The notes: generated from the sequence alone by a model not told the origin. DNA of 64,000 nucleotides from Oceaniglobus ichthyenteri (GCF_003057885.1 NZ_QAGK01000005.1:1-64000); one strand, 5' to 3'. Numbered from the stretch's first letter, positions 27,009-38,830 are shown. Numbers and translations: made by a program.

Positions 27009-27039
27009 AGTTCCGCATTCGCCGCCCAACGACTCACGG

Positions 27040-28272
27040 TTATTCCGGCCCGCCGATTGCGGCCACTGACGAAACGTCGGCCTCCAGTTCCTCAAAGTCG
27101 AAATTATCCAACCGGGCGGCGCGTTTGCCGGCCCGTTCGGCGGCGGTGCCGATACCATCCAGATCGGCGCGCGCCTGGGTGAAATGCAGATCCAGCTTTG
27201 CCACCCGTTCCACCACAATTTCCACATCCCGGTGCAGGTGTTTCAACGTTTTGCGAATTGCGCCGGTCTGTTCGCGCATCCGCGCATCTTTCAGGATCGC
27301 GCGCATGGTGTTCAGCGTCGCCATGCAGGTGGTGGGCGATACGATCCATACCCGCGCCGCAAACCCGTCGCGCACCAGTTCGGGGAAATTGGCGTGTAAT
27401 TCGGCATAGACCGCCTCAGACGGCAGAAACATCAGCGCGCCATCGGCGGTTTCGCCTTCCAGAATATACTTTTCCGAAATCGCCCGGATATGGGCGCGCA
27501 CCGCCGTGCGCATCCCCGCCACCGCCGTGCGCATTTCGTGATCGGTGCTGGCGCGGCGCAGGGCCTCATAAGCCTCAAGTGGGAATTTGCTGTCGATCAC
27601 GATGGGGCCAGGCGGATTGGGCAGGTGAATAAGGCAATCGGCGCGCCTGCCGTTGCTTAACGTCGCCTGCCAGGTAAAGCTGTCTTTCGGCAGCGCCTTG
27701 CCAACGATATCATGCAGTTGGATTTCGCCAAACGCCCCGCGCGTCTGCTTGTTGCTTAGAATGTCCTGCAGGCTCAATACATTGCCCGACAGTTTTTCGA
27801 TATTCGCCTGAGCCTTGTCAATTGTTTGCAAGCGCTGCTGTAATTCGCCCAAGGATTGCGCGGTTTTGGTGGCCGATCCGGCCAGGTTTTGATTCATTTT
27901 TTCCGACAGGTCGGCCATCACCTGTGCCGTGCGCGCGGCCGACTCGCGCAGATTGGCATCCATCCGCCCCGAAACTTCGGCCAACCGGGCCTCCATCAAT
28001 TGCAATGTGCGCGCCTGCGCCGCCGCCTGACTTTCGGCCACTCCGGTCAGCCCGCCCGACAATTGTTGCTGGCCATCGCCCAAGGCCTGCACCCGTTGGT
28101 TCATATACTGCACCTGTTGCGCCAAGGGCGCGATCATATTTGCCGTGCGCCCGGCCCGGCGCAAAGCCACAATCATCAGGACCAGAAACAGCAATGCCAG
28201 CGCCAAAGCCACCGCGCCCGCCAAAACCGCCGGATCGTTGAAATCAAGAACCGTCGCGCCAATCGTGATCAT
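27040..28272 (-). CDS. rmuC: RmuC-family DNA recombination protein
   Basis: RmuC limits DNA inversion between short repeats. The 410-residue product has one N-terminal membrane helix (about 17-38), a coiled coil (about 50-165, many Q, A and L), then the conserved RmuC nuclease-like core (about 180-385: [28 protein letters not shown] and [25 protein letters not shown]). It overlaps mutL by 4 bases and is the last gene of the leftward series. Confidence 0.93.
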   Translation of the reverse strand: MITIGATVLDFNDPAVLAGAVALALALLFLVLMIVALRRAGRTANMIAPLAQQVQYMNQRVQALGDGQQQLSGGLTGVAESQAAAQARTLQLMEARLAEVSGRMDANLRESAARTAQVMADLSEKMNQNLAGSATKTAQSLGELQQRLQTIDKAQANIEKLSGNVLSLQDILSNKQTRGAFGEIQLHDIVGKALPKDSFTWQATLSNGRRADCLIHLPNPPGPIVIDSKFPLEAYEALRRASTDHEMRTAVAGMRTAVRAHIRAISEKYILEGETADGALMFLPSEAVYAELHANFPELVRDGFAARVWIVSPTTCMATLNTMRAILKDARMREQTGAIRKTLKHLHRDVEIVVERVAKLDLHFTQARADLDGIGTAAERAGKRAARLDNFDFEELEADVSSVAAIGGPE

Positions 28273-30101
28273 GTGCGCCCGAACAACCGTTCGATATCGG
28301 CCAGTTTCAGTTCAACATAGGTGGGCCGCCCGTGGTTGCATTGGCCGGAATGGGGGGTTGCCTCCATTTCGCGCAACAGGGCGTTCATTTCTTCGCCCCG
28401 CATCCAGCGCCCCGACCGGACCGAGCCATGACAGGCGACGCGGCTCAGCACCGCCTCGATCCGGGTTTGCACCGTGGTGCTGTCGCCCAGATCATCGAGT
28501 TCGTCGAGAATATCGCGCACCATCGCTTCGGCGTTGACGGTGCCCAGGATCGCGGGGGTTTCACGCACCGCCACCGCGCCGCCGCCAAACGGCTCAATCG
28601 TCAGGCCAAGGCGGGCAAGGTCGGGGGCAATCTCCATCAGCCGGGCGGTATCGCCCTCGGAAAGATCAATGATTTCAGGAATCAACAGCGCTTGCGCCGC
28701 AACCCCGCCCGCCGCCATCTGCCGTTTGAGTTTTTCATAGACCAACCGTTCATGGGCGGCGTGTTGATCGACAATCACCATGCCATCGGCGGTTTGCGCG
28801 ATGATATAGTTTTCATGCACCTGACCGCGCGCCGCGCCCAATGGATAGTCGCGCCGTTCCTCTTCGGTCGGGGCCGGCGTTTCGGGTGCGCGGGCCATCA
28901 CCGGCATCGCTTCGTCAAAACCGGGGGCCTGGGCGGTGTGGGCGGCACGCAGAATACCGGGCGCGGGGCGATCCATTTGGTACACCCGGCCTTGTGGCAC
29001 CTCGGGCCGCATCGCGCCCAATGTTGCATCCGCCACGGTGGTTGACGCGCGATGCCCCGCATTCGCCAGGGCATGGCGCAGGGCCGAAACGATCAAACCG
29101 CGCGGGATGCCCGGATCGCGAAACCGCACCTCGGATTTCGCCGGATGCACATTCACATCCACCAATTGCGGATCGCATTCCAAAAACAGCACCGCCGCCG
29201 GGTGCCGGTCACGCGACAGAAAATCGTTATAGGCCCCGCGCAGCGCCCCATAGATCAATTTATCACGCACCGGGCGGCCATTGACGAACAGGTATTGCGT
29301 GGTGGCCGATCCGCGCGAATAGGTTGGCAAGGCGGCATATCCGGTCAGGATCAGGCCCTCACGCTCGGCTTCGATCCGCAGGGCATTTTCGGCAAAATCC
29401 GCGCCGATGATCCGCGCCAAACGGCCATGCAGCGCATCAAACAAATCGCCCGTGCCCGAATCGGCGCGCAGCACCACGCGCCCCTCGCCCCCGCCCGATA
29501 CATCGCGCAAGGTGAAGCTGACGAACGGTTCGGCCATGGCCAGACGTTTCACCACATCGCCAATGGCCTGGGCCTCGGCGCGGTCGGTGCGCATGAATTT
29601 CAACCGCGCGGGCGTGGCATGAAACAGATCACGCAATTCGGCCACGGTGCCGCCGGTGATCGCCGCCGGGCGCACCGGATCGGCCACGCCCCCCGACACC
29701 CGCAAACACGCGCCCTCACCCCCGGCGACCCGCGATGTCAGGGTCAACCGCCCCACCGCCGCAAGGGAGGGCAACGCCTCACCGCGAAACCCAAAGGTGT
29801 GGATGTTCAACAAATCCGATCCGTCGATTTTCGACGTGGCATGGCGTGATAACGCAAGGGTCAGCGCATCGGTCGCAATACCACAGCCATCGTCGGTAAC
29901 GCGGATCAGAGTTTTACCGCCATCGGCATAGGCAATTTCAACCCGCCGCGCCCCCGCATCCAGCGCGTTTTCAACCAGTTCCTTAACGGCCGAGGCGGGG
30001 CGTTCCACCACCTCGCCCGCCGCGATCCGGTTGATCGCCGTATCGTCAAGCTGCCGGATCACCGGCTGTGTTTCGCTTATCTGGGGGGAGTTCTGTGCCA
30101 T
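28269..30101 (-). CDS. mutL: DNA mismatch repair protein MutL with endonuclease motif
   Basis: MutL couples mismatch recognition by MutS to strand incision. The 610-residue protein has the GHKL ATPase domain ([42 protein letters not shown]) and a C-terminal dimerisation domain containing [12 protein letters not shown], the DQHA(X)2E(X)4E metal site of MutL proteins that nick DNA themselves, plus a final [11 protein letters not shown] zinc-site motif. This fits a lineage without MutH. The ATG at 30101 is chosen since upstream codons are not conserved-looking. Rather than a standard operon start, it follows a hairpin after the M16 pair. Confidence 0.96.
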   Translation of the reverse strand: MAQNSPQISETQPVIRQLDDTAINRIAAGEVVERPASAVKELVENALDAGARRVEIAYADGGKTLIRVTDDGCGIATDALTLALSRHATSKIDGSDLLNIHTFGFRGEALPSLAAVGRLTLTSRVAGGEGACLRVSGGVADPVRPAAITGGTVAELRDLFHATPARLKFMRTDRAEAQAIGDVVKRLAMAEPFVSFTLRDVSGGGEGRVVLRADSGTGDLFDALHGRLARIIGADFAENALRIEAEREGLILTGYAALPTYSRGSATTQYLFVNGRPVRDKLIYGALRGAYNDFLSRDRHPAAVLFLECDPQLVDVNVHPAKSEVRFRDPGIPRGLIVSALRHALANAGHRASTTVADATLGAMRPEVPQGRVYQMDRPAPGILRAAHTAQAPGFDEAMPVMARAPETPAPTEEERRDYPLGAARGQVHENYIIAQTADGMVIVDQHAAHERLVYEKLKRQMAAGGVAAQALLIPEIIDLSEGDTARLMEIAPDLARLGLTIEPFGGGAVAVRETPAILGTVNAEAMVRDILDELDDLGDSTTVQTRIEAVLSRVACHGSVRSGRWMRGEEMNALLREMEATPHSGQCNHGRPTYVELKLADIERLFGRT

Positions 30102-30130
30102 GCCACAATGGATAGCATAGTCAGGTTTGA

Positions 30131-30156
30131 TTCCGCCATGGGGGCCAATGGCGGAA
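30131..30156 (-). other. hairpin between the M16 pair and mutL
   Basis: A perfect 8-bp stem (TTCCGCCA at 30131-30138 and its complement at 30149-30156) with a 10-base loop lies in the 91-bp gap. The T-rich run lies on the plus-strand side, so termination of the leftward transcript is doubtful; an attenuator is possible. Confidence 0.4.
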
Positions 30157-30192
30157 ATCATAATTTTTCGGGGTGAACGTGCCGCGGCAGGA

Positions 30193-31503
30193 TCAGTTGG
30201 TCGGCTCAACCCCAACCGGTTGCCCAACAATGACAAAATGCAGATCTTCGGGGCGATACACCCGCTTCACCACCTGGTTCACATCGTCCAATGTTACGGC
30301 GTTCACCTTGTCATTGCGGGTATCGATATAATCAATCGGCAGCCCTTGCGCCTGCATCCCGACCAGTTGCCCGGCGATCTGCCCGTTGCCATCAAAGCGC
30401 AATGGATACGCCCCGGTCAAAAAGGTTTTCGCCGCTTCCAACTCGTCCGCCGTGACGCCTTGGGCGATTTTCGCCCATTCCGCCCGCACCACATCCACTG
30501 TTTCACCCACCCGGGCGTTTTCGGTCGAGGCTTGGCCCATCACCGCCTCGCCAAAATCATAGGTGGCCAGATAGGTGCCGATGCCATAGGTCAGCCCGCG
30601 CTTTTCGCGCACTTCGGTCATCAGGCGCGAACTGAATCCGCCCGCCCCAAAGATATGGTTGGCGACAAAGGCCGGGAAAAATTCAGGATCGTCACGATCA
30701 ATGCCATCATGGCCAAACACGATCACCGATTGCGGCGTGTCAAACGGCACAACGGTCAGCCCGCCACCCTGTTGATACTGGGCCTCAACCGGCAATGGCG
30801 CGCCCTCTTCGGGCAGATCGCTCAGCAATCGGTCAAGCAATACGCCCAATTCTTCGGGGGTGATATCGCCCACAGCGCCCACAAACATCCGATCACGCAC
30901 CAACACATCGCGCCGCGCCTGCACGATGTCGTCACGCGTCAGGGCGGTTACGGTTTCAATCGTGCCGCTGGCATCGGACCCATAGGGGTGATCGCCCCAG
31001 GCAAGGCGTGCCATGGTCTTTGATGCAATGGTGCCCGGATCGGTCGCGTCCGAGCGCAGGCCCGACAACACCTGTTCGCGCACCCGGTCGATGGCCGATT
31101 GTTCAAACGTCGGGTCAATGATCGCGGTGCGCAACAGCGCCATCGCCGCATCGCGGTTTTCACTCAGAAACCGCGCCGAGATTGAAACGCTGTCATTCCA
31201 TGCCTCAAACCCGAAACTGGCAGCCAACGCTTCGCGCGCGGCGGCAAATTCCTGAGCGTTGAGATCGGCGGCGCCTTCCTCAAGCGTGGCCATCATCAGA
31301 TTGACCGCGCCGCGTTTATCGGGCGCTTCGACGTTTGCGCCGCCTTTGAACCGGATTTCCAAGGCGGTGAACGGAATCGAATCCTCTTGCACCAACCACG
31401 CGGTGATACCGCCGGGCGATGTCACCTCTTGAATTTCAACAGCGGCGCGTGCGGGCAATGAAACCATCACCGCCGCGGCCAGGATAAATGCAAAACGGAT
31501 CAT
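30193..31503 (-). CDS. M16-family peptidase-like protein without the zinc site
   Basis: This exported 436-residue protein has a signal peptide (to about residue 20, PARA) and two M16 half-domains. The HxxEH zinc motif is absent: the region reads [14 protein letters not shown]. The RGLTYG motif near residue 306, which supplies the Arg-Tyr pair for substrate binding in the partner subunit, is present. Together with the active neighbour upstream (4-base overlap) it should form an alpha/beta heterodimer like mitochondrial processing peptidase. Confidence 0.9.
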   Translation of the reverse strand: MIRFAFILAAAVMVSLPARAAVEIQEVTSPGGITAWLVQEDSIPFTALEIRFKGGANVEAPDKRGAVNLMMATLEEGAADLNAQEFAAAREALAASFGFEAWNDSVSISARFLSENRDAAMALLRTAIIDPTFEQSAIDRVREQVLSGLRSDATDPGTIASKTMARLAWGDHPYGSDASGTIETVTALTRDDIVQARRDVLVRDRMFVGAVGDITPEELGVLLDRLLSDLPEEGAPLPVEAQYQQGGGLTVVPFDTPQSVIVFGHDGIDRDDPEFFPAFVANHIFGAGGFSSRLMTEVREKRGLTYGIGTYLATYDFGEAVMGQASTENARVGETVDVVRAEWAKIAQGVTADELEAAKTFLTGAYPLRFDGNGQIAGQLVGMQAQGLPIDYIDTRNDKVNAVTLDDVNQVVKRVYRPEDLHFVIVGQPVGVEPTN

Positions 31504-32864
31504 TGAATCGCCTCCTCAGTGACGGTTTCGGGGGCGGTCAACCAGCCGGTGACGGCAGCGTTGCGGTTAAACACTTCGCGCGCGGCGGCGATGATATCTT
31601 CGGCCGTTACCGCCTGAAGAAGGTCAGGCCAGGTGGCGATATCCTCCAGCGTCAGACCGCTGGTCAGCGCCACGCCGTAATTGCGCGCGCGCCCTTGGGT
31701 GGAATCCAGCGCATAGATTTGTGCGGCGCGCAGTTGCATTTTGATCCGCTCAAGCTGTGCTGCGTCGACACCGCGATCAAGAAACGCGGCGATTTCGCGG
31801 TCCATCGCATCCTCGGCCTGTTGCAGGGTCACGCCCGGTGCGGGCACGATGATCCAACCAAAGGTTGTCGTGTCGTATGACGTGCCACTGTAAAACGCCG
31901 AAGTATAAAGCGCGGTCTGTTCTTCAAATTGCAACCGGCGGCCCAGTTCGCTGGTTTGCGAAGATCCGCCCAGAACCTCGGCCAACAGGGTCAGCGCGGC
32001 GGCCTTTTCCTGTGCGCCGGGGTCACGTTCGGGCGCAAGATAGGTTCGAATGACATAGGGCTGCGCGACGCGCGGATCCTCAAACACCAACCGGCGTTCG
32101 GCCAATTGCGGCGGTTCTTGCGGGCGCACCCGGTCGGGCAGATCGGCGGTGGGCTCCAACACGCCGTAATATTGTTTCGCCAATTCATGCACCTCATCGG
32201 GGTTCACATCACCCGCCACGATCAGGATCGCATTATTGGGCGCGTAATAGGTGCGGTAAAACGACAGGGCATCATCCAGCGTCAGGGATGCCATTTCATG
32301 TTTCCAGCCGATGATCGGGGTGCCGTAGGGGTGATTTTGGTACTGCGCCGCATTGCGCTGTTCGCCAAACAATGCGCCCGGATCGCTTTCGGTGCGCTGA
32401 TTGCGCTCTTCCAACACCACTTGGCGTTCGGTCAGAATGTCGGTGCCATCCAGTTGCAGATTGCGCATCCGGTCAGATTCCATTTCCATCATCAATTCCA
32501 ACCGGTTGGATGCAACCCGTTGGAAATAGGCAGTATAATCCTGACTGGTAAACGCATTGTCCGACCCGCCATTGTCGGCCACCACTTGCGAAAATTCACC
32601 GGGGGCCAATTTATCGGTGCCTTTGAACAGCAGATGTTCCAGATAATGGGCAATGCCCGAGGCCCCCGGCGGCTCATCCGCCGCGCCGACCTTGTACCAC
32701 ACCATATGCACGACAACCGGCGCGCGGGGGTCTTCGATCACCACCACATCCATGCCGTTGTCCAGCGTATAGGTGGTGACGGTATCATCGGCACTGGCGG
32801 CGATTGCGCCAAGGGGGGCCAAGATCAACGCAAGCGAAGACAGAAAACGGGACAGGCGGCGCAT
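31500..32864 (-). CDS. M16-family zinc metallopeptidase, active subunit, exported
   Basis: This 454-residue protein has a signal peptide (to about residue 24) and the inverted zinc motif HYLEH (H73, E76, H77), then the helper Glu about 75 residues later. It should cleave peptides inside the periplasm. The ATG at 32864 has a perfect AAGGAG site, while the upstream GTG/ATG extension looks like leader DNA. The next gene encodes the zinc-less partner. Substrate unknown; M16 pairs degrade or process short peptides. Confidence 0.92.
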   Translation of the reverse strand: MRRLSRFLSSLALILAPLGAIAASADDTVTTYTLDNGMDVVVIEDPRAPVVVHMVWYKVGAADEPPGASGIAHYLEHLLFKGTDKLAPGEFSQVVADNGGSDNAFTSQDYTAYFQRVASNRLELMMEMESDRMRNLQLDGTDILTERQVVLEERNQRTESDPGALFGEQRNAAQYQNHPYGTPIIGWKHEMASLTLDDALSFYRTYYAPNNAILIVAGDVNPDEVHELAKQYYGVLEPTADLPDRVRPQEPPQLAERRLVFEDPRVAQPYVIRTYLAPERDPGAQEKAAALTLLAEVLGGSSQTSELGRRLQFEEQTALYTSAFYSGTSYDTTTFGWIIVPAPGVTLQQAEDAMDREIAAFLDRGVDAAQLERIKMQLRAAQIYALDSTQGRARNYGVALTSGLTLEDIATWPDLLQAVTAEDIIAAAREVFNRNAAVTGWLTAPETVTEEAIQ

Positions 32865-32956
32865 AAAGGCTCCTTCAGGCGGGGTACATCGTATCATATG
32901 TGTGCGACCCCGCGCCCGGATCAACCCATCTCTGGCCTCGGTGACAGGGAAGTGAT

Positions 32957-33487
32957 TCAGCGTTTCTGTTCGGGCGGAACGGCAGGGGTGCGCACACCGG
33001 CCCGGCGGAACCGCTCCAACTCGCGGTACTGGTCCAGCTCGAATTTGCGGTACGCCTTGAAATAAACGCTGACATTGAACAACCGCTCCAACAGACGGCC
33101 ATCGTTGTCACGGCGATATTGCAGATCAAGCGCTGCCAATTCCTGACGAATCGTGGGTTGCACCCCGAACCGCGTGGTGTGACCGATCAAGGCAGGGTCT
33201 TGCACGCCGCCCCCCGACAGGCGCCCGGGGTTTCCGCCCAGCGCGGCAACCGCATCGGCCTTTGGCGTGGGGTCTGTGCGGTTGGCCGAACCCGGCGTTG
33301 GCGCGGGCAGGCTGGCGTAACTTTCCGGCGCCTGCAGCGGTTTGGTGGGCAGAATGGCAAATTCATCCGGCCCGTTGCCCGGCGATTTCAGGTTCATCAG
33401 CTGCGGCTCATTTGCGCCACCACAGGCGGCCAGCAGCCCAAGCGCCACAAGTCCTGCTCCGATTTTGCCCAGCGTTGCGCCTGACAT
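32957..33487 (-). CDS. bamF: BamF-type outer membrane lipoprotein (DUF3035)
   Basis: This 176-residue lipoprotein has a lipobox LLAACGG, so Cys22 is the lipidated residue after signal peptidase II cleavage. The DUF3035 domain has conserved blocks NLKSPGNGPDEFAILPTKPL near residue 35 and a late DLQYRRDNDGRLLERLF. DUF3035 defines BamF, an alphaproteobacterial component of the beta-barrel assembly machine in Caulobacter. Ribosome site GGGAGG precedes the ATG at 33487. It lies immediately downstream of lspA, which would process it, and upstream of the M16 pair. Confidence 0.85.
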   Translation of the reverse strand: MSGATLGKIGAGLVALGLLAACGGANEPQLMNLKSPGNGPDEFAILPTKPLQAPESYASLPAPTPGSANRTDPTPKADAVAALGGNPGRLSGGGVQDPALIGHTTRFGVQPTIRQELAALDLQYRRDNDGRLLERLFNVSVYFKAYRKFELDQYRELERFRRAGVRTPAVPPEQKR

Positions 33488-33559
33488 CTGCGCCTCCCTC
33501 ACTCTTTGATCTTTGGTTTACCCCATCGCCGAACCCGCGTCACGACGAATTTCCGGGGC

Positions 33560-34048
33560 TTATCTCGCACGGGCCGATTTGCGCTTCTTGCCGTTGCCGG
33601 TGAATAAAACCAACCCCACCGCACCGATGAAGATCGAAATATCGGCCACATTGAAGGCATAGGGGTTTTCGATGCCACAACAGGACATATTCAAAAAATC
33701 CGCCACAGCGCCGTAAAACAGGCGGTCGACCACATTGCCCAACGCACCACCAATCAGCAATCCGGCCGAAATCATGCCCCACCGGCCCGGGCGTTCGGCG
33801 CGCATCCACCAAATCACCCAAACCGTGATTGCCAGCGCAACGGCGATCAACACCCAGCGCATGATGTTCACATCACTGGCAAACAGGCCAAAATTCACCC
33901 CCCGGTTCCACGCCATGCGCAGATTCAGATAGGGCGGCCAAACGTCGATCTCGCCGACCGACGCCAGATTCATCATATGCACGACAACATATTTGCTGAT
34001 CTGGTCCAGAATGAAAACGAATCCCGCGGTTTTGAACATCATCCCCAT
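33560..34048 (-). CDS. lspA: lipoprotein signal peptidase (signal peptidase II)
   Basis: This inner-membrane aspartic protease cuts prolipoproteins such as the BamF lipoprotein next door. The 162-residue product has four helices and both catalytic aspartates in [19 protein letters not shown] and in [11 protein letters not shown]. The ATG at 34048 follows the purH stop by a single base, and a second ATG two codons later is possible. The tail KKRKSARAR is strongly basic and cytoplasmic. Confidence 0.95.
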   Translation of the reverse strand: MGMMFKTAGFVFILDQISKYVVVHMMNLASVGEIDVWPPYLNLRMAWNRGVNFGLFASDVNIMRWVLIAVALAITVWVIWWMRAERPGRWGMISAGLLIGGALGNVVDRLFYGAVADFLNMSCCGIENPYAFNVADISIFIGAVGLVLFTGNGKKRKSARAR

Positions 34049-34049
34049 A

Positions 34050-35633
34050 TCAGTGCCGGAAATGCCGCATGCCGGTAAATACCATCGCCAGACCCGCCGC
34101 ATCGGCGGCGGCGATCACTTCGTCATCACGCATCGATCCGCCGGGCTGGATCACCGCCGTCGCGCCGGCCTCGGCCACAGTCAGCACGCCATCGGGAAAC
34201 GGGAAAAACGCATCCGATGCCGCGACCGACCCTTGGGTTAAAGGGGCATCCAACCCCAAAGCCTCGGCCATATCCTCCGCCTTGCGCGCGGCAATCCGGG
34301 TGCTGTCAACGCGGCTCATCTGCCCCGCACCAACGCCCACTGTCGCGCCGCCGTTGGTATAAACGATGGCGTTGGATTTCACATGTTTGGCGACGGTCCA
34401 GGCAAACAGCAGATCGTCCATTTCCGCCTCGCTTGGCTGGCGCTTGGTCACCACCCGCAGATCATCGCGCGATACCCGGCCACAATCCTTGTCCTGCACC
34501 AGATACCCGCCCGACACCTGTTTAATCACTCGCCCCGCCGCCGCCGCATCGGCCAGACCGGTGGTGGTGAGCAGGCGAAGGTTCTTTTTCTTGCTGAAAA
34601 TATCCATTGCACCGGCATCAGCGCCGGGCGCAATCACAACTTCGGTAAAAATACCGCTGATCAATTCGGCGGTTTCAACGTCCAAAGGTTGGTTCAGCGC
34701 GACAATCCCGCCAAACGCGCTGGTGCGGTCGCAATCGAACGCCTTTTGATAGGCCTCGGCTAATGTCGCGCCCGTCGCCACACCGCAAGGGTTGGCGTGT
34801 TTGATGATTGCACAGGCCGGGCCCTGGCCGGCAAATTCCGAGATCAGCTCAAACGCCGCATCGGTATCGTTGATATTGTTATACGACAGCGCCTTGCCCT
34901 GATGTTGCACCGCCGTGGCCACGCCGGGCCGCGCCGATCCATCGGTGTAAAACGCCGCGTTCTGGTGCGGGTTTTCGCCATAGCGCATGGTTTGCGCCAG
35001 GGTGCCCGCCACGGCGCGGCGGCGCGGTGCCGGATCGCCCAACGCATCCGCCATCCATGTGCTGACTGCCGCATCATAGGCCGCCGTACGGGCATAGGCG
35101 ATTTGCGCCATCTTCTGGCGAAAACCATAGGTGGTGCCGCCATGTTCGGCCAGTTCCGCCAACAACGCGTCGTAATCTTCCACATCCACCACAGTGGTCA
35201 CAAACCCATGGTTTTTGGCCGCCGCGCGGATCATTGCCGGGCCGCCGATGTCGATATTTTCAATACAGGTGGCGTAATCGGCGCCCTTGGCCACGGTTTC
35301 CTCAAACGGATAGAGGTTGACCACCAACAGATCGATGCCGCCGATTCCGTGTTGCTCCATCGCGGCCACATGGTTTGGGTCATCGCGCAGGGCCAACAGC
35401 CCGCCATGCACCATCGGATGCAGTGTTTTCACCCGGCCATCCATCATTTCGGGAAATCCGGTCACATCCGCCACATCGCGCACATCCAGCCCCGCGCCGC
35501 GTAACGCCGCCGCAGACCCGCCGGTTGACAGCAATTCAACCCCCCGGTCGGCCAGGGCGCGGGCCAGATCCACCAGCCCCGTCTTGTCAGATACGGAAAG
35601 CAGGGCGCGGCGAATGGGGTGGGTCTGGGTCAT
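34050..35633 (-). CDS. purH: bifunctional AICAR transformylase / IMP cyclohydrolase
   Basis: PurH performs the last two steps of IMP synthesis: formyl transfer to AICAR from 10-formyl-tetrahydrofolate and ring closure. The 527-residue product has an N-terminal cyclohydrolase domain (MGS-like; [28 protein letters not shown]) and a C-terminal transformylase domain (about 205-527; [21 protein letters not shown] with the catalytic Lys/His, and [10 protein letters not shown]). The ATG at 35633 follows an AAGGA site. Confidence 0.97.
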   Translation of the reverse strand: MTQTHPIRRALLSVSDKTGLVDLARALADRGVELLSTGGSAAALRGAGLDVRDVADVTGFPEMMDGRVKTLHPMVHGGLLALRDDPNHVAAMEQHGIGGIDLLVVNLYPFEETVAKGADYATCIENIDIGGPAMIRAAAKNHGFVTTVVDVEDYDALLAELAEHGGTTYGFRQKMAQIAYARTAAYDAAVSTWMADALGDPAPRRRAVAGTLAQTMRYGENPHQNAAFYTDGSARPGVATAVQHQGKALSYNNINDTDAAFELISEFAGQGPACAIIKHANPCGVATGATLAEAYQKAFDCDRTSAFGGIVALNQPLDVETAELISGIFTEVVIAPGADAGAMDIFSKKKNLRLLTTTGLADAAAAGRVIKQVSGGYLVQDKDCGRVSRDDLRVVTKRQPSEAEMDDLLFAWTVAKHVKSNAIVYTNGGATVGVGAGQMSRVDSTRIAARKAEDMAEALGLDAPLTQGSVAASDAFFPFPDGVLTVAEAGATAVIQPGGSMRDDEVIAAADAAGLAMVFTGMRHFRH

Positions 35634-35655
35634 GGCAGGTGTCCTTTTTGCGATC

Positions 35656-37407
35656 TTATCGGGCCTGAAGCGCAAGATCCTCACGCTCAAGGTCGCGGAT
35701 CGTATCGGGGGTATCTTGCGCCTTGGCAAGCGTCCAGGACAGGCGCGTGGCATAATCAACGGCAATTGCCGACAAAACGATCTGTTTTGTCGCACGCGGC
35801 GCCAATCGACCACGTTCCAGATAAACCGAAGGCTCCAGTGTCAGCTTGGCATCGCCGGAGTGGCGAAATACCCAGATTTCACCGCTTTTCAGCGCCATCG
35901 ACACCGCCGCACCGCCCATATCCAGTTCGCCATCCACATCGGCATGCAGATGAAACCGCACCTTGAACGGTATCCCTTTCAGCGCCGAGCGATCCAGCGC
36001 GCGGTCAAATTGCCGCTCGTCGGATTTTTCGACAGTGGCCAACACGTCTTCGCCGCGCACACCGCGCCCATCGTTTGACAGATACAATTGGCGCACATGG
36101 GTCAAACCGTGGGTGGCCAGATATCCGTCATGCCCAGCGATCAACCCATTTGCCAGATCGCTTTCGCGGGTTTCCATCCGCACATCGCGCGGCGCATCGA
36201 CCAGAAGTTCGGCATTCTCCCCCGACATCAACCCCGAAACCCCAAGGCGCGCCGATGAATACCCCTCAATCGCCAGGGTTGAATGGGACGGGGTGGCGCG
36301 CCCGGCCCGACGCCATTTTTCGCCAAAGGTGCGCCCGGACCCGCAATTCACGATCAGGGGCCGCCGCCCCGAGGTCAGTTCAAACGCCAGGGTGCTGGCA
36401 TGGCCCTGGGCGCTGGCCTCGCGCACGGGCGGGGGCGAGACATCGACGATCATCGTGGTGCGCCCATGGCTGAGCCGGGCAAACCCCATCGCCAACCCGG
36501 CGCGTTTGGCCCCCTTCACCTCAGACGCGGCAAGGGCGTGGTCCAACCGTCCTTCGGCACCGCGCCCGCCGCCGTGAAACCGCGCCAGACCGCCATCGGA
36601 ATGGCGCAGGGCGCGCAAACTGGGCGCGATCCGCGCCAGTGCGGCCAAATGCGCCGCGCCCGGCACCCGGTCAGTTTCGCGCAGCCCCGCCGCCGCCCAG
36701 GACAAAAGGGTAAAGACCTCCATCAATTCTTCGGGGTTGCGGGTGGGAATGCCGCCCTGTTCATCAATCTGGCTGGTACATTCGCGCCCCAATGCCTTGA
36801 CCGCCGGGGCGATGTGTTTTTCCATGCCGGTCAGGGCGATTCCGGCGTAAATCAGCCCGGTCAGCGCCTCAAACCGCGCCAGTCCCGGCGAGGCCGCGCT
36901 CCAGCGATGCGACAGGAAATTCGTCTGTTGCGCAAGCGAGCGGTAAAAGGCATCGCTTGTCGCCTTATCGGCCCCGTTCAGCAAAACCATCGCATGGTGG
37001 ATCCACCGGATCAGACGGCGACCGGTCAGATCGGGCGTCCAGCCCGGCCCGGTGCCCCGGCCATACCGCGTGACCCAGGCATGGGTCCAGTTGCGCATCC
37101 GCAGATTGGCCGCGCCATCGGACACGGCGGCCAGATCATCAACCCAGGTGAACCCATGCAATTCCTGTTCGAACGACAGATCGGGCATCGGCAAATCCCA
37201 GATCGCGGTGTCCGGCGCCTCGACCAGATATCCGGCAAACAGGAAATTTCCGGCGGAAATTTGCCGCCCCCGGGCGAAACTGCCGATGGTGCGCGGCTCG
37301 GGCTGGCTGACCAGCCCGGTGGCCGGCGCGCTCAGGGTGCTGAGGCGCGCGCGCAAACGGTTCATCCAGCGCGTTTTTCGCACTTTCCAGGGTTCAGATG
37401 TGGACAC
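35656..37407 (-). CDS. heparinase II/III-like protein
   Basis: This 583-residue protein has an N-terminal alpha-helical toroid region (about 60-330) and a C-terminal beta-sandwich heparinase II/III domain (about 340-560, with the family pattern [16 protein letters not shown] and [19 protein letters not shown]). Family members are polysaccharide lyases, but in this taxon a homologue sits between rsmB and purH and its substrate is unknown. No signal peptide is seen. The start is a GTG at 37407; an ATG 14 codons in is the alternative. It is 22 bases from purH. Confidence 0.85.
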   Translation of the reverse strand: MSTSEPWKVRKTRWMNRLRARLSTLSAPATGLVSQPEPRTIGSFARGRQISAGNFLFAGYLVEAPDTAIWDLPMPDLSFEQELHGFTWVDDLAAVSDGAANLRMRNWTHAWVTRYGRGTGPGWTPDLTGRRLIRWIHHAMVLLNGADKATSDAFYRSLAQQTNFLSHRWSAASPGLARFEALTGLIYAGIALTGMEKHIAPAVKALGRECTSQIDEQGGIPTRNPEELMEVFTLLSWAAAGLRETDRVPGAAHLAALARIAPSLRALRHSDGGLARFHGGGRGAEGRLDHALAASEVKGAKRAGLAMGFARLSHGRTTMIVDVSPPPVREASAQGHASTLAFELTSGRRPLIVNCGSGRTFGEKWRRAGRATPSHSTLAIEGYSSARLGVSGLMSGENAELLVDAPRDVRMETRESDLANGLIAGHDGYLATHGLTHVRQLYLSNDGRGVRGEDVLATVEKSDERQFDRALDRSALKGIPFKVRFHLHADVDGELDMGGAAVSMALKSGEIWVFRHSGDAKLTLEPSVYLERGRLAPRATKQIVLSAIAVDYATRLSWTLAKAQDTPDTIRDLEREDLALQAR

Positions 37408-37510
37408 GTGCCTGTTTAGCCTCGCTGTGGTGCGGGGTCTGCTTTGGCTTGACTATACGCACGTATCGGCGCGCTGTCATCGCAAATGTGTTTGCATTGT
37501 GTCTGGCGTT

Positions 37511-37558
37511 CCGGGGGCCAGCCCCCGGACCCCCGGGATATTTACCGAAACAGAAATG
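37511..37558 (+). repeat. dispersed hairpin repeat with CCCCGGGATATTT core, copy 1
   Basis: A GC stem (CCGGGGGC and its complement, loop of a few bases) is followed by CCCCCGGGATATTTACCGAAACAGAAATGA. A second copy lies at 51062-51112. In this copy the element is oriented on the plus strand while both flanking genes run leftward. Confidence 0.6.
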
Positions 37559-37564
37559 AGTATG

Positions 37565-38830
37565 TCAGGTAGGGCGGCGCAGGATGGTGATGAAGAAACC
37601 ATCGAGATGGCCCAGATCGGGCCAGTATTCCGGGGTGATGCGGATGCCTTCGGGCGTGTGCCACTCAGGCGGAATGGCCGGATGACTGATGGGTTCGATC
37701 GTGAGGGTCGGGTGACGTTCGAGCGTGTCGCGCACCTGCTCTTCGCCTTCGTCGATAAGCAGCGAGCAGGTGCAATAGATCAGCCTGCCACCGGGTTTCA
37801 GAAGAGCCAGCGCGGCGTCGATCATTTGTTCTTGCAGCAAAAACAGATCGGGAAAATTGCTGCCATCCTTGGCATAGGGCAGATCGGGGTGGCGGCGCAG
37901 GGTGCCTGTGGCCGAACAGGGCGCATCGAGCAGGATCGCATCGAAGGGTGTTTCGGAAGTGAAGGCCAGCGCGTCGGCGACGATTGTGTCTGCCGTTAGC
38001 TGTGTCCGGGTCAGATTGGCGCGCAGTCGGGCCATGCGGGTTTCGGAGCTGTCAATGGCAGTGACCGTAGCCCCGGTGGCGGCCAGCTGCATGGTTTTGC
38101 CGCCCGGCGCGGCGCACATGTCCAGCACCCGTTCGCCGGGCTGCGCATTCAGGATTTGCGCGGGCAAGGCGGCCGCGGCATCCTGCACCCACCAATCGCC
38201 GGTGTCGTATCCGGGCAGGGCAGACACCTGGCCCGGGTTGGTCAGCCGCACCGATCCGGTGGGTAGCAAGGTTCCGCCCAGCCGTTCAGCCAACGCGGCA
38301 CCATCGCCACCCCGCGCCGTCAGATCAAGCGGCGCGCCTTTGGCAAAGGCACGTTCCATTTCGGCGATCCGCGCCTTGCCGAAATCAGCAATCAGCGGTT
38401 TGCGCAACCATTTCGGCAGCTGTGGCATTGGCAAGGCATCCCACCCGCCTTTGCGGATCACGTTGCGCAATACGGCATTGGTCAGCCCTGCCTGATGTGC
38501 AGTGTCGGGCAGGCTGCGCACCGATTCAACTGCGGCGTTGACTGCGCCGTGTTCTGCCGCGCCTTCGACGTAGATTTCATAAAGCGCCAAGCGCATCGCG
38601 TTATGGGTGCGCGGCCAGGGTTTCATCCGCAAAAACGGCCCCAGGGCGCGGTCGGCGCGGTCGGCCCAGCGCAGGGTGCCGGTGGCCAGACGTTGCGCGC
38701 GCGCACGATCCGCAGGGGCCAAGGGCGCCATCACCTTGGGCAGCAATTCGGACAGCAGCGCGCCCTCTTCGGTCACACCCATCAGCAGGGTCAGCGCCGC
38801 ACGGCGGGGGGCATCGACAGGCTGCGCCAT
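37565..38830 (-). CDS. rsmB: RsmB-family 16S rRNA (cytosine-C5) methyltransferase
   Basis: The enzyme methylates C967 of 16S rRNA with S-adenosylmethionine. The 421-residue product has an N-terminal NusB-like RNA-binding domain (about 1-140) and a methyltransferase domain: SAM loop DMCAAPGGKTMQLA near residue 240, a cysteine in LLDAPCSATG that acts in product release, and the catalytic nucleophile in YCTCSLL. It starts the leftward series that runs to rmuC. A repeat copy lies directly downstream. Confidence 0.93.
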   Translation of the reverse strand: MAQPVDAPRRAALTLLMGVTEEGALLSELLPKVMAPLAPADRARAQRLATGTLRWADRADRALGPFLRMKPWPRTHNAMRLALYEIYVEGAAEHGAVNAAVESVRSLPDTAHQAGLTNAVLRNVIRKGGWDALPMPQLPKWLRKPLIADFGKARIAEMERAFAKGAPLDLTARGGDGAALAERLGGTLLPTGSVRLTNPGQVSALPGYDTGDWWVQDAAAALPAQILNAQPGERVLDMCAAPGGKTMQLAATGATVTAIDSSETRMARLRANLTRTQLTADTIVADALAFTSETPFDAILLDAPCSATGTLRRHPDLPYAKDGSNFPDLFLLQEQMIDAALALLKPGGRLIYCTCSLLIDEGEEQVRDTLERHPTLTIEPISHPAIPPEWHTPEGIRITPEYWPDLGHLDGFFITILRRPT

